Assembly (NCBI GenBank): GCA_038496675.1
Contig: CM076660.1
Location: forward strand, 5,600,340 to 5,664,339
Length of the DNA stretch: 64,000 nucleotides
Origin: Rachycentron canadum
Taxonomy: Eukaryota; Chordata; Actinopteri; Carangiformes; Rachycentridae
Reading direction: 5' to 3'
The stretch's first letter is position 1; every line of letters begins with the position of its first letter. Shown piece by piece: positions 13,541 through 27,006 of this stretch. A model generated the notes under the pieces. It was given only the letters and a program-made list of their open reading frames with translations. It did no database searches and was not told the DNA's origin. The position numbers were made by a program, and so were the translations under genes.

Positions 13541-16500
13541 CTGCTTTGCAAGGAAAGAGAGAGAGAGAAGGAGGGCTCAGGGGGTGGGGGCACATGAGGA
13601 AGAAAATATGAGTGAGGGGATTGAATGATAAAGTTCCCTCTCCATGGCATGCAACGGTCCTCTGCTGGATTTAAGACTTAAGAGATCAAAACACTCATGC
13701 ATCAAAAGCCTCATTTCTGTCTGTAGGCATCCAAGTCTGACAGTCAGGCCAGGCCACATGCTTTCAACTCACACGTACATAAACACCATATATTTTCATG
13801 TAGCAAAGAGTGGCCTGTGAGAAGGAGCCCATGAAGCAAACATAATACACAAAGTGTTCCAACGTGTAGTTTTAGAGGAGTTATATGGGAAATTTGAAGG
13901 ACACACTGAAACACATCATCAAAAATGCATGGTGGTTGAGTTAAAGAAGCAACAGGGGTTTCTTAAGCCATGCTTGGGGGCATAACATTGGTTTGTAGCT
14001 CTGTGCGATTCGAGCCCTCGTCTGACACTGACCTCTTTGAAGAGGTTCATGAAGCGTGGTCCAAAGCGCCATGGTTTGTGGCGGTGACACTGCAGCGAGC
14101 TGACGGTCATCTGAGTGGCTCGCTGGGACGCAACAGCAACCATGAACACTGCGTCGTACATCAAGGCTGCATCTGTCTGCGAAAGGTGGGGACAGGGAGA
14201 GGAAGATTTTGAGGTACAGAGGAAACTATGAGGCTTTCTCCAGGAAAATGATACTATAAAGAAATAAACAGGGTATAGGATAGATATTATAATAGAGCAA
14301 AAGATTACACCTTTACAATGCTGAGATGTAGCTCCTGCAAAGACAAAGCTTAGCAGATGTTTGTATGCAAATGTGTATGCAGCATACAGAGAGTATGGAG
14401 CTTACAGTCATGACTCCATCCATCAGGCCACTCTCTTGTTTGGGACCCTGCAGCCTTTCCATGGCCCATTTGTCCATTGTGGAGGCTACCCATGGGTCAT
14501 CTATGTTCAGCAGTCTGAAACCGGTCATGTTGACCCCACTGTAGCGGTACGGCTCCAAGTCCAACGCAAACAAATCCTGCAAGGGGTGGGGTGGGGTGGG
14601 GAGAGGGGGGGAGGAGCAGGAGGGAAAGGTGGATGAGTTTGTGTTTATGTTTGTGAGGGAGGCAGAGAGAAAAAGCTGGGTTTGAATTTAAGCTGCAGCT
14701 CATGTTCTCATTCTTTTCCTGTATTGATGAATCACACCAACATTTTTAGCATTTCCCAGTGACTTCATCAAGCCGGTGTGAGGCCAAATATGGAGAGACA
14801 GAAGATGAGCTTGGTTTTATTGTTCTACGCAAACACTCGCATCAGTCTCATATCTCCCATAAAACCATTTTAGCTGTGCATTTTTCTAACTCACCAAAGT
14901 GGTGAAGAAGAAATGGTAGTACTCTGTCATCATTCCCATTGACGAAAGCTGCAAAATGAGAAGAAGAAATCAAGCATTAAAAGAGAATACCAGGCAGTGC
15001 AGCTTTGGAGTCACATTGTCAACAGCAAATTAATCTGGCTAGTTATTTCTCTTTCATATGGTGCATCCAATAAGTCTTTCATATAAACTGGATGTTAATC
15101 TTATTTTACATCCATCCATCATCTATACTGCTTATCCTTCTATGGTCCCAGTTGACATTGGATGAGTATGGGGTATACTCTGGACAGTCTATCACAGGAC
15201 TGATATTCACACTCCCCCCTACGGGGAATTTAAAGTCACCGATTAACTGAATGCACATGTCTCTGGACTGTGCAAGGAGGCCAAAGTACCTGGAGGGAAC
15301 CCAAGCAGTGCACATAGAGAACATGCAAACACCCCAGGGCCCAGAGATCAAACTCAGAACCTTCTTGGTGTTTGGTGACAGTGCGAACCACTGCACCACC
15401 AATATTAACAAACAATTCAAGAACTGAAACATAGATTCATGTACAGTATCAAGAGAATAAGAACTGATATAGCATGTCACATTATCATCTAAGTTAAAGC
15501 CGTTTTATCCAAATATGAACAATTGGAGATGGAGAATAATTTGTGGACCATTTAAAACCTCAGCAGTGATAAGGGGGAAGTGCTATTTTTCATCCCACAG
15601 TTTCCATATCTTTTAATGGCTGCAATTTAAATCACAATGAAAGCCTAACTAAACAAGATAATAGGTTCTCTTCAACATAAGGAGACACTGTGTTGTTCCC
15701 AAAGGACACATAAATATGATGAAAATAAAAGCCTGTACAAACCTGCTTGAGGAGCTCTCCAGCCATGCGATAGGAGCAGTCAAAGATGATGAAAAATTCT
15801 TTGTCTTTCTTCAGCTCCTTCAGCAGCGGTCGGGCATCTTGGTTACCTGGTGTGAGCTGGCGGATCTTGATCTTCAAGTTAAGCTTTGCCGGAGCCTTGA
15901 TCAGCTCCTGCATCCGCATCAGGCCTACAAAACAGCAAGGCAGAGCTCTACCCACAGGTCATCTATGTTCAGCAGTCTGTTTTCCCTCCCTCCAACAGTA
16001 GATGAAGGTCAGATACAGAATATCACTCAGGCGGTTCAGCATCTTGCTCAAGGACACTTCAGCAAGGCCAGACCTGAGGGGTGGGATCCATATCACTCTG
16101 CAGCTCAACTTCTATCTTAACTTTTCACATCTTCTACTCAGATTCTTCTACTTTGTTTTCAATCACATCAAAGGCAAACAGACACACACTTTTGTTGTAT
16201 AGCATGTACACACATCCCACTTCCTGTGTCCTGTACATGTGTGTGCACAACAGTGTGTTGCTGCGTGACATTTTGGAAAAATACATTTCCGATTGAAAAT
16301 AAAAGGCAAAAAAAATCCATAAACTATGACATTTCAACAGTGCCTTTTCATATTCTATATGGGACCCCGCCGGATGTTGTCTTGTGGTTTGGCTCACCAC
16401 CGCACAAAGTCAGAGGGCAGGAAGACTGGAAGCTGTTTGATATGAGGGACTGATGCCCTGTAACAGATTGGGTTCACTGGCCAGCATGAGGAAGGTGACT

Positions 16501-19500
16501 GTGATCGACAAGCAGAATTGCATTTTGGGAGTAATTATTACCATGACATATGAATATATTGTAAGGTCCAGAAAACACAAGGCAGCGCTTTTGACCTCTT
16601 CTCCCTATCGGTGCTTCACTCCAAATGTCATGCAGTGTTATGCCTGACATCCAGTAACGCAGTGGAAAATAAAATCATTAACAAAATGCGGTTTTCACTC
16701 ACTTATTATTGTAGATATTTAGAAAAAAGAGTGAAATCTTTAAAAACCTCAACATCCATATTCAAGTGCAGAGCTGGGTGAAACATCATTATTTTGGTCA
16801 TCACATTACAGTGATAAAATGTATATTGACTTTTCTTGTTCTTAAAGACAAACCTCACAGATCAAGTGACAGATTTGTGACCTGAATTGTTCTGTTATAG
16901 AAGCATGGAATATGCTCTGAACCTACCTCTACCTATTAGATCAATTTCATGTAAGGTAATACATATTCACTGAAAGCAAAAATAGTTCATAAATACATTG
17001 TACAATATGTTTGACCCCAACCATATCATTTGTTTTTCGCAAATTACCTTTTAGTTTCACATTGAACACTGAGTAAAACAAGTGGGTTTGCCTTCCATTA
17101 TGTCTCTTTAAATGGTTGGCAGATAAGATATGAGTTACAATCTGAGCAGTGAAAGCAATGGGCCCTACCTGTGCTGTCTTCATAAACCACTGTTAGCTTC
17201 TTCCATTTGAAGAAGGTGACTACGTCCAGGATGGCCCTGGCGATGGCGGTGTACTCAGGATACAGGTTTATGAAGAAGGTGTCTTTGTTGTCCACTGATG
17301 GGTGTTTCCAGCGGGTCTGGATGTGAGGGACCTCCAGGGCGTTGCAGATGGACTGAACAGCACTGACCGAGGAGCTGTGTGAAGGGCCAAACACCGCAAC
17401 TACCCCGAGGGCGAGCTGGTCACACACTGGAGGTGAACAACAGCAAGTCAGATGGTAGCTGATCACAGGTTTGTGAAGTTAGTTCACTTTCTATGGGACA
17501 AAGTTATGTATATATCTTATATGCATAACATGGTTATAATGTTAATAATAATAAATAACATGGTTTTTAAAGGAACTAAACCAGCAGAGTAAAATGCTGC
17601 TTAAACCTTATTATGTATGATTAACAATCATCTAATGATATTATAACAGTAGGGTTAGTTACTTGTCTATATCTTACTATAGCTTTTCCTTTGAAGACAT
17701 ATCTCATAAGTGTCTTTTATTGTCATTCATACAAATACATGAATTAACACTTAAATCTGCTACATTATAGTGTCTTATAGTTCATTTATGAAATGTTTGT
17801 AGTATAACTGCTTGATGGGGGGCTTTGTTGTGTCTTTGTTTCATACCTCTCCTGGACGCCTCAAAGCCATCAAACAGGTTGATCCTCTGAATATCATAGG
17901 TAAGAGTGGTGTTGGGCATCAGGGTCTTGTTGCGGTTTATGTTATTTACAGCAAACTTGAACGCCAGCTCGTCCATACTCACTAACTCACTTTCCCGGGT
18001 CTCAAAAATACCACCTACACAGATGGAGATGGAGGAGAAACGCAAACACCAAATCAGGAAAGAGTAATAATAACTGTCACTACCAGTGTGCAAAAACAGT
18101 GTTACTGCAGCAGTAGTGCTGATAACAGATCTTTTAAATTGATGGTTTTTGTGCTCCTGTGTGGGTTGAGAAATTCTGCCACCTTTTTCAAAAGAAAGCC
18201 TTTCAAAGCCAATCACACACATAACAAAGGCAGACAGTCAATCTGATAACAAGGTTGTTTCATTTCCACTGGTCACTAATGATATGTCTTTTAATGAGTG
18301 CTTCCAGAGCAGTTTTCAGTAATATGCATGTATGCATGAACTTTGTACTTAAGAAAACTGTACCCACCCTCTCGAATAGAACTGTAAAAACGACATTAAA
18401 CCTGATATGAAAAATTCATGACATTCTGACAAATTAATGAGAGGGATATAAAATTATGATGTTTCGCTGGTTTGGTAGAATTTAGTGTAAATAGAGTAAC
18501 AGGACGCATATTAAAAGGTAGACAGACACCAGAAATAAATGGAAATGTGAATGTCTGAAGAGCAAGTAAATGACTAAAAAGGAAAATGGAAAATGTTTTA
18601 ATTTGGGGAATGTGTAATTATGTCACCCTGTTATTGAACTTTAAATCAGCAGTTGTTGGACCCAGACAAGTTCATAACAAGGTACGCAAGCGTTCATAAT
18701 CATACCACTTCTCTGCAGAGAACAACTTGTACTAATGAATTTGCTTTTATTTTATCAAATATAGAGAATTACCAACAGAGGAGTGAACACTGTGGCCTTG
18801 GTGAACTGAATTAAGCCTGTGAATGTAATTTTTTCAAACTGTTTCAAATAAGGCAGCTTTTGTTAAGTCTTCATCAGTTGGAACCAAATGGCTTAATTAT
18901 CGGTTATTAAATATTGCAATTTAGAAGGGAAACAGTCAAATTTGGGGTTGCCAGGTTATATAAAATATGCAGTTAATTAATTCTCTTACTTTTTCTCAGT
19001 CATCATGTCTGCTGAAGTCTAAAGTCATTAATATAGGGATTTATTAATCAAGTAAGAGTTAATAAGACATTAATAGATGGACATTGGTGCAGTCCTGTTT
19101 TAGATGATCAGATGTGAAACAGGCTAGTCAGTCGAAGGGTTTTTTTTTTACAGTCTAGCAATCGAAAGGTTTCAAAGAAAATGTTATCGACAATTGATAA
19201 AAACATAGACAGAACCTTTTAACCCCTTTATACCCCTGTCAGAAAATGGTACCATATTAAATCATTGATGATAGGTAGAAGACACTGCTGTGGATAAAAT
19301 GTAGTTTTCATATCATTCACAGGAGGCAGACACGGACAGGACACAAAGACAGAGTTAAGATGGAGATGGTTCGGCAGTGAGCCAAACAAAGTTGACAACG
19401 TTCATATATATTTGTTGTATAAAACACGATCTAAAATTATACACCAAATGTTCTCTGCAGCCTGACTTAATGAGGGTCATTTCAGATAGTTCCTTTTATG

Positions 19501-22500
19501 CAAACCAAATCTCCCAGTCATAAACAAAGCCATAAATGCGTTATGTCCACAATAAAAGATAATATTTGTGGCTTCAATGCCTCGAGCTTCAATATTCTAC
19601 GAGCAGAGAATTAATCTGGAATTGCCACAGAAGCATGCAAAATGAAGATGAATATTAAGTGCTCAAAGATGAACAATCATGTTTTTTTTCTCAGAGGCAT
19701 TAAGTATATTCTTAACACTTTGCTCCTCAAAGTGGGGAGAAAGTCATACAGATTCAAAGGTAACTGCTGTGTCACCACTCTCACTTTTACATTATGGGAA
19801 CCCAAGGCCACACACAACTGGTCACATGGAGCAGCTGTCAGCGGCTTTGAAGAAACAATGCTGCTCATACAGACTTCTGAAATTGCCCCGAAACTCCTCA
19901 TCAATGTCCTGTCATCCGGGTGCGGAAGATGTGAAGTGTGGACTCAGAGGCAGAATGAAATGGAAGTAGCATAATTGCTCCTGCAGTGTGAAAGGGCAGG
20001 AAATAAAAGGGCTTTCAGAGTTTTGTGGAGGTTCAAAAACAGGCTTTTGAAAGATGAGTCAAGTGACATCAGTCAAGACAGGGACAAAAAAAAAAGGTAA
20101 ATGGACAAGTAATTTTCATTCTCATAGTTTCATTTTAAAAGGAGAGTTTCCTGAGCATGACAGACAAGTTTTTGCTTTATTGGTGGATATACTTTAAATC
20201 CCTTTGCTTCCTGTCCTTATTTTGCAGCATTTTCTGACACAGCAAAAGAGAGTACAAGTAGGTTACAACACAGAGACTAGTAATATTTTAAATAAAGGCC
20301 TTTTAATAAGAAATATCCATAATCATTATAGGTTATACTAGTCTTGCAAAGAGACACATGTGGAGTCAAATCAAATGTGGTTAATCGTCTCTTTGATATA
20401 ACAACACACTATAAAATTGAGGTGTGGGAGAAAGGACAGTTATACATATGGTAGCAACTGCTGGTCAGGTACAGTAAATGTACAATAGCCTGAGGAGCTC
20501 CATGTGTCGCATCAAGATTACAATAACTCTGGTAGATGGACAAACTGATTTAGTGTCTGGCTGTATAAGATGGCAACGACCTTTCTGTAAAACTTTTTAA
20601 CTGGTTTCCTGTAACAGGAAGAAACTAGGGCCATAAAACTGTGTATATGTGGTACACTACAACTCATGGTTTATCTGCCTGCCTGCGGTGGCAGGAAAAC
20701 ACAACACAACCACGGTTAACCTCTTACTTGTATGTTTCCACCAATCAGTCAAGTTGCAGTTTACATCATGACTGTCCAGACAACTTTGAAGGATTTATTT
20801 GTAACTTTTGCTTATGCTACATAGCCAATGTTAGCATTAACAGCTCTTTACTCACTAGTCTAGAAGAAACATTGTAAGTTCAGCATCAAACTTCATGCTT
20901 TTACTTGCTTTACAAGAACTGTCTTCGCTGGTGGAAAGCTACCATCTTGGTTTTTTTTGTTTTGTTTTTTCTATTTCTATCACTGCTATTCTTCTTCTGA
21001 AGTTAGCATGCTAACCAGCTAGGCCCCGGCACCGTCACACTCTTTCTACTACTTTCTGATACTGAGTCACCGTAGTGTCCAGTCCGCCCTGAAGTAAAAG
21101 AGGTAGCATGGCTCAAAATATATAACCTCTCATATTGTCAATGCAATGATTTTTGAATGCTCTTAACACATGTTAATGCTAACGTCGGTTATGTAGCAGC
21201 AGTAAAACTTACTAAATAAGTGTATATTTGAAGAACATTATGTTGCCACGGTGAATCTGACCTTTGACTTTTGGGATATAAAATGTCACCACTTCATCAT
21301 TCTATCCAATTAATGCATTAATTCACGAGTTTAGACCAAAAACACATTATGTGAGTTCACTGTGACCTTGACCTTTGACATTTAACCACTGAATTCTAAT
21401 CAGTTGAGTCTTGAGTCCAAGTAGACCCTTGTGCCAGATGTAGTGAAATTCCCTCAAGGCTTTCCTGATATATCACGTTCACGAGAATCAGCAACCCGAA
21501 AACAAAATGCCTCTGGTCATGGCTGTCTCCAGCAGGGAGGCATAAAAAGCTAAAGAACAAATCTGAGCTTTGTGCCAACCTGTCAAGCAGACCTGATCAA
21601 TCTCTTCAACAACACACTGGGGAGATAAAGATGTTTGTGTGTGTGTGTGCGTGCATATCATTCATCCTTCACTTAACTGTTTAATTACAAATAATTATGT
21701 TTTACATTTGTCATGCGTCGTCCCCTCAGCTTGAACTCGAATGTGGGTTGTGACTGCTACAGTCATAAAAATGTCATTTAAAAAAAAAAAGAAAAAAGAA
21801 AACAAGGTGTTTTTTTTCCTTACAAATGAATTAATGTACCTCAGAGCACTAAAAGCATTCATTCAGCTCCCAAATAATGAGGAATAATTTGCCTCAGGAA
21901 CACACATCCATCTGGCCTATAAGACAGCACAAATGGGTGTTAAAAGTTTCAGGGGACCCACAGGACTCCATAAAGGCCTTTTAACATGCGCCTGGGGTTT
22001 GCAGGTATTTTTGATCTGCATAAAATACAAGCACACTCAGAATGCACTGAGACTGCTTAAAGCACAGGGCAGCTCATTATGGTCAAATTGAGGATGAGTG
22101 TAAACATAAAGTCTAACTTCTTCCATCTGCCACATTCATGATTAATATGTGTTATTTAACACTTATTTGAGTTTTATGGTGTCTCCCTCATTAGAAAGTT
22201 CAGAGGAGGTGGGGAAGCTGTGATACAGAAAGGAGAACAAAGATCACAGTCCAGAGGCTGACAGACATAGTTTGTTTGCTTTCGTATTTTGATCCAGAAT
22301 TTGAAAAAATAAATAAATAAATAAAATATGCCAATAGCGACATATGCTAACAACGTTAGACATTTTTAATAGCCCAGCACAATCTGGACTGAATGTGGAA
22401 TAAATGTGCTGTCATTTTGTTATTAAAACTAAGAAACTACCACTGAAAAAAAGAGATTGATCAATGATTGTGCCATTAAGCAGTGGTTCTCTTCACTTTT

Positions 22501-25500
22501 CATATCAAGTACCCCTAAACTGACACACATTAGACCATGGACCCTCATTTGATGAGGATTTGAACCAGGTTCCCCCATCGGGTACGCTTTTTGCTTTTAA
22601 ATGTTTATTTACAGAAAAGGTTGCCTAAGAGCAGAATACTCCCACATTCTGTCATTGGGTTACTTATGGAGAAAAAAAAATGTTTTCCCCTTTTTGCTGG
22701 TGACCCCAGGAATCCCTCAAAAGACCCCAGGGGTCTCTATACACCACTTTGAGAACCACTGCCATAAAGCCACATTAGCATGCAGGGTTTCTATTTCTAA
22801 TTATTGTACTAACATGCTCTGTTGTTGTCCATATTTTCAACAGAGAGGGCTTTTCAATTCAGTGCAGTTACACATCAAACTCCCATTCACGACATGAGAT
22901 CTTTCCCACAGCTCTGAAACATTGCCGCGCTGGGCTTGTGAGAGAGTCCTCCTTCCTCCAGAAACGAACTGCCATCGGTGTCTTTCTGTGACAACAGTGA
23001 CTGGAGATGTGATATAGCTACAGGCAGAAGGAAACGCATCTGGGAGTGTTAAAAAAAAAAAAAGGGTCTCAGGTGTCAAACTGAATGACAAAGTCATGTC
23101 ACAACACCCTGTTGTTCTGCTTTAAAAAACAAGGAAGCATTTTGCTTTCAACAACAAATCAAAGGAGACATATAAATGGGCAAACAAGATGAAAATGTAG
23201 TCAGGGATGTACAGAGGGACAGAGACAGAGGAGAAAACAGGAGAAAATAGAGGCAGGGACAGACAAAAATAACTGAATGTGACTCCCAGGGAACTATGAG
23301 AAGTCTCTGAGAGCCATCAGTGGCAATACTTAGTCAGCAAAGATTATAAGATAATTATCCTCAACTGTAGCATTTCTGGAGATTATGACTCTTTTTTTTG
23401 CATTACCCCTTGAGTAACAACAAAAAAAAGGAATGATTTTTTATGATGATTTCCCATTTGGCTTTGCACTGGCTTTGTACCATGAAAGCAGTATGTGTTA
23501 CAGTTGCAATTATGCTGGCAAAAGAACACAGCCTCCTCTCAAGCTGAGTCTCACTCAGGTTCCAAATTCATTTATTCTTTTGCTCCCAAATCCGACAGAC
23601 ACAGGTGCCACTAAATCAGACAAAGAAAGGGGCAGAAGCGACTCTCTCTCAATCGCCAGCCTTGTCTTAATCTGCACATCACAAGAAAAGCCCCCTGAGA
23701 CCGTAGGATCAATACGTACAAATGAATGCCAATGTTATTCGCGCTATCCCATGACACACACCAAAGCTCCCCCTCCCTCCTCACAAGCAGAAGTCCTGGG
23801 TTTCTGCCAGCACGACAAATGATACTGAGGCAGCCAATTCCACAGTGTATCTGTGCATCTTTGACAGAAGTGAGGCCAACTTTCCAAAACTCTCTCAATT
23901 TGGCTGAGGAGAGATCCATTTGTTTTCCTAATGGCCAAAAGGTTGTTGGAGAGAAGGGAACTAATGAATGAAATTAAGCAGGTACCCTTTTATTTTTATA
24001 AATGAAGGTTACAGCTCCAGCTGAATGTAAGCAACTGAATTTAACCCCTTGATGTTTAGAGATTATAGGTCATAAACCAATTTTTCACCAAATTAACAAA
24101 GTTACATAATCATACATAAATATAATAAACCATATCTCCTTTGAAATCTTGGACTCTCCTCTTTGAGACCGTTTTGTGACATAAACTGGCCTAGGGCATG
24201 AAATTAAAATACTGACTAGTTCACATTTATCACCATAGAAAATCATAACTCATCCAAAATGTATCAAAATACAATTGAAATTGCAATTTGGCCAAGTGCA
24301 ACATCCAAATCGCAGGGGCTGAAAGAAATTGCAGCTTTTTTGAAAAAGGTCAAATGTGCCACAACATTACTGTGCATTGTTAGCACCATAAGTATTGTCG
24401 TGCTACAGAGATCGCCCGATCTACAAATAATTTTCTCTAAGAAAATGTTTGGTATAAAACCCATTTTTATTCTTTTCAGTGAGAATAAAAACCAAAAATG
24501 ACCATTCCGACCAAAATTGCACATCACAGTCACAGTATTTGCCAAAATAATTGCAATTTGACTTTTTTTTTCATCATATCATGCAGCCCTATCCAAAATC
24601 TAAGACATGCACAAATATCTGGGGCAGTTTCCCTTTTAAATCAGATCTTAGGTAACAGAAAACAGCAGGGCTTTAATAGGAGCAGGGTTGACTGGAAAAC
24701 TAAAAGGTGAGATACGAGTGAGTGCTCACACATGGATACACATACTCTATTGCTCTTGGGAAAAGTTAAAGAGCTTTTTTTGTTACTGATGTTTCACCAG
24801 TTTGCAATCGATCTAAGTCTGTGATAAGTAATTTAACACTTACTTTCTATTCATGCAGCAAACTTTACACATATTAGCATCTATCTTTGTCTTTCGGAGG
24901 CTTTTGGGAGGCATTGGGAGCCTGATCCGCTTATAGCCATTCTTGGAACTAGTTCCTTGTCTTTTGCCAGTAACTGAGAAAATGTCTGTTTTCTTTGGTT
25001 TCTTTGGAATAGTGACTGGACAAAAAGTTAATCTTGTAAGTGTGGAAGTTGGACTTTGTCCCTACGTATGATTTGTGGTTGGGAGAAAATGGCAGAGGCT
25101 GAGAGTTTATAATGAAGAAGGAAGATCTGAAGCCGTTTACTGGGTTAATGTGTTACGTCCAAAATAAACCAGCTTGCTGTGTATTTTTTGTCCCGTTTCA
25201 CCTGCTATGTACAATATATATATACACATTGTTCTTTTGAAAGAAAGACTGATTTGCATTTAACTTAATTATAACTTACTATTGTTACTACCTAGGATGT
25301 GCTTTGTTTGCTTGTTTTTTCCTTCTCTTCTCTGGTCTGTTCATATTCCTGCTGTGGAGAACAAACGTCCACTGATTAACAGGACAATAGGGAGCTGAAT
25401 CCATAGTTTCCTGTGTTCACATCCTAAACAAAGATGGTTCAGATTATTCAAAGGATTGACAAATGATTTGACCGCTAATGTTTAGTATTTCTTACACGCC

Positions 25501-26946
25501 GCATGTGGGTTTCACTCAACACGGTGGTGCAGTGGTTAGCACTGTCGCTTCCCAATAAGAAGGTTCTGGGTTTGAACCCCAGGCTGCGCATGTGCTCCCA
25601 CCCTCCAAGACTGGGTTAATTGGCGACGTAGGGTGTGAGCATGAATGGTTGTTTGTCGCTATGTGTCCGCCCTGTGCTAGACTGGGTGAACCCCGCCCTT
25701 GCCCAATGCCAGCTAGGATTGCTTCCTGCGACCCTGCATGGATAAGTGGTTATAGATAATGGATGGATATATATACTCATCCAGCACTTTATTAGGAAAA
25801 CCTGTACTTTGCTTATTCATGCCATTATCGTGGATGCAGTGGAATTCATAAAATCCTGTTGATACAAGTCAGTTTCCGTTCAGTTCACATCAAACATCAA
25901 TGAGGAAAAAAATGTGATCTCAGTGACTTTGACTGTGATTGTCGGGGCCAGATGAGCTGGTTTGAGTGTTTCTGAAACTGCTGATCTCCTGGGATTTTCC
26001 ACACACAACAGTCTCCAGAGTTTAAAACAAGCAAACAAAAAAAAAAAAGAAAACATCCAGTAAGCTGCAGTTTTGCAGCAGAAGCATCCTGTGGATGAGA
26101 GAGGTCAGAGGAAAACGGCCAGACTGGTTGGAGCTGACAGAAAGGCTACAGTAACTCAAATAATGAGTCCGTACGACCGTGGTGAGCAGAAAAGCATCAG
26201 AATGAACAACACATTCAACCAAGAGGTGGATGATCCACTCCTGTCACCCAAGACTGGACTGGAAGACTCGAAAAAACTGGTCTAGTCGGGTCAAATGAAT
26301 CTAGATTTCTGCTGAGGCAGCAGATGATGAGGCTTTGGTGTCAACAGCGTGAATTCATGGACACAACCCGCCTTGTGTCAACAGTCCAGGCTGCTGGTGT
26401 AACAGAATGGCCACAGTTTCTTGGCACAACTTGAACCTCTTAATAAAATCGATCATTGATTTCAATACCACAGTCTGAGTGTTACTGCTGACCATGTGTT
26501 TTATGGCCATAGTTTACCAGCTTCAAATGGATATTTCCAGTACAATAATCCTCCATGTCACAAAGCAAAAGTCTGGATAAAAATTGATACTATACAGTAT
26601 ATTATAGACAAGTTGAATAAGAGATTATGTGAATTTCAGTCTTATAGCCTGTTATACTACTTATGCTACTGCCTTATTGTGAAACATGAGACATGAAAAT
26701 GACTTCCTTTTTCTGTGTTTAAAGCCTCACCACCTTAACTGTAATAAGACTAGGAGTAAGAATAGGGATAACCTCTAGTGTGTTATTCTCACAGTGAGAG
26801 CTGAAGGATCCTGGAATTATAAACTGTTTCAAATTTAATAAATGAGCATAAAAATACAGGTAGCAATGCACCTAGTCATGAAGTGATCCTTAAGTTAATA
26901 AAGCAACACCTGGAGCCAAACTTTGCAATTCTATGATTTTACTCAG

Positions 26947-27006
<60 letters not shown>

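Noticed and set aside
25530..25600. Possible true tRNA gene
   Set aside because: A-box and B-box-like sequences are present, but no cloverleaf closes and the text continues into the body of a dispersed fish repeat found elsewhere in the window. It is better explained as a tRNA-derived SINE.
26947..27003. Tandem array resembling a repeat-spacer system
   Set aside because: It is a simple CA dinucleotide microsatellite. There are no unique spacers, and the sequence is vertebrate.
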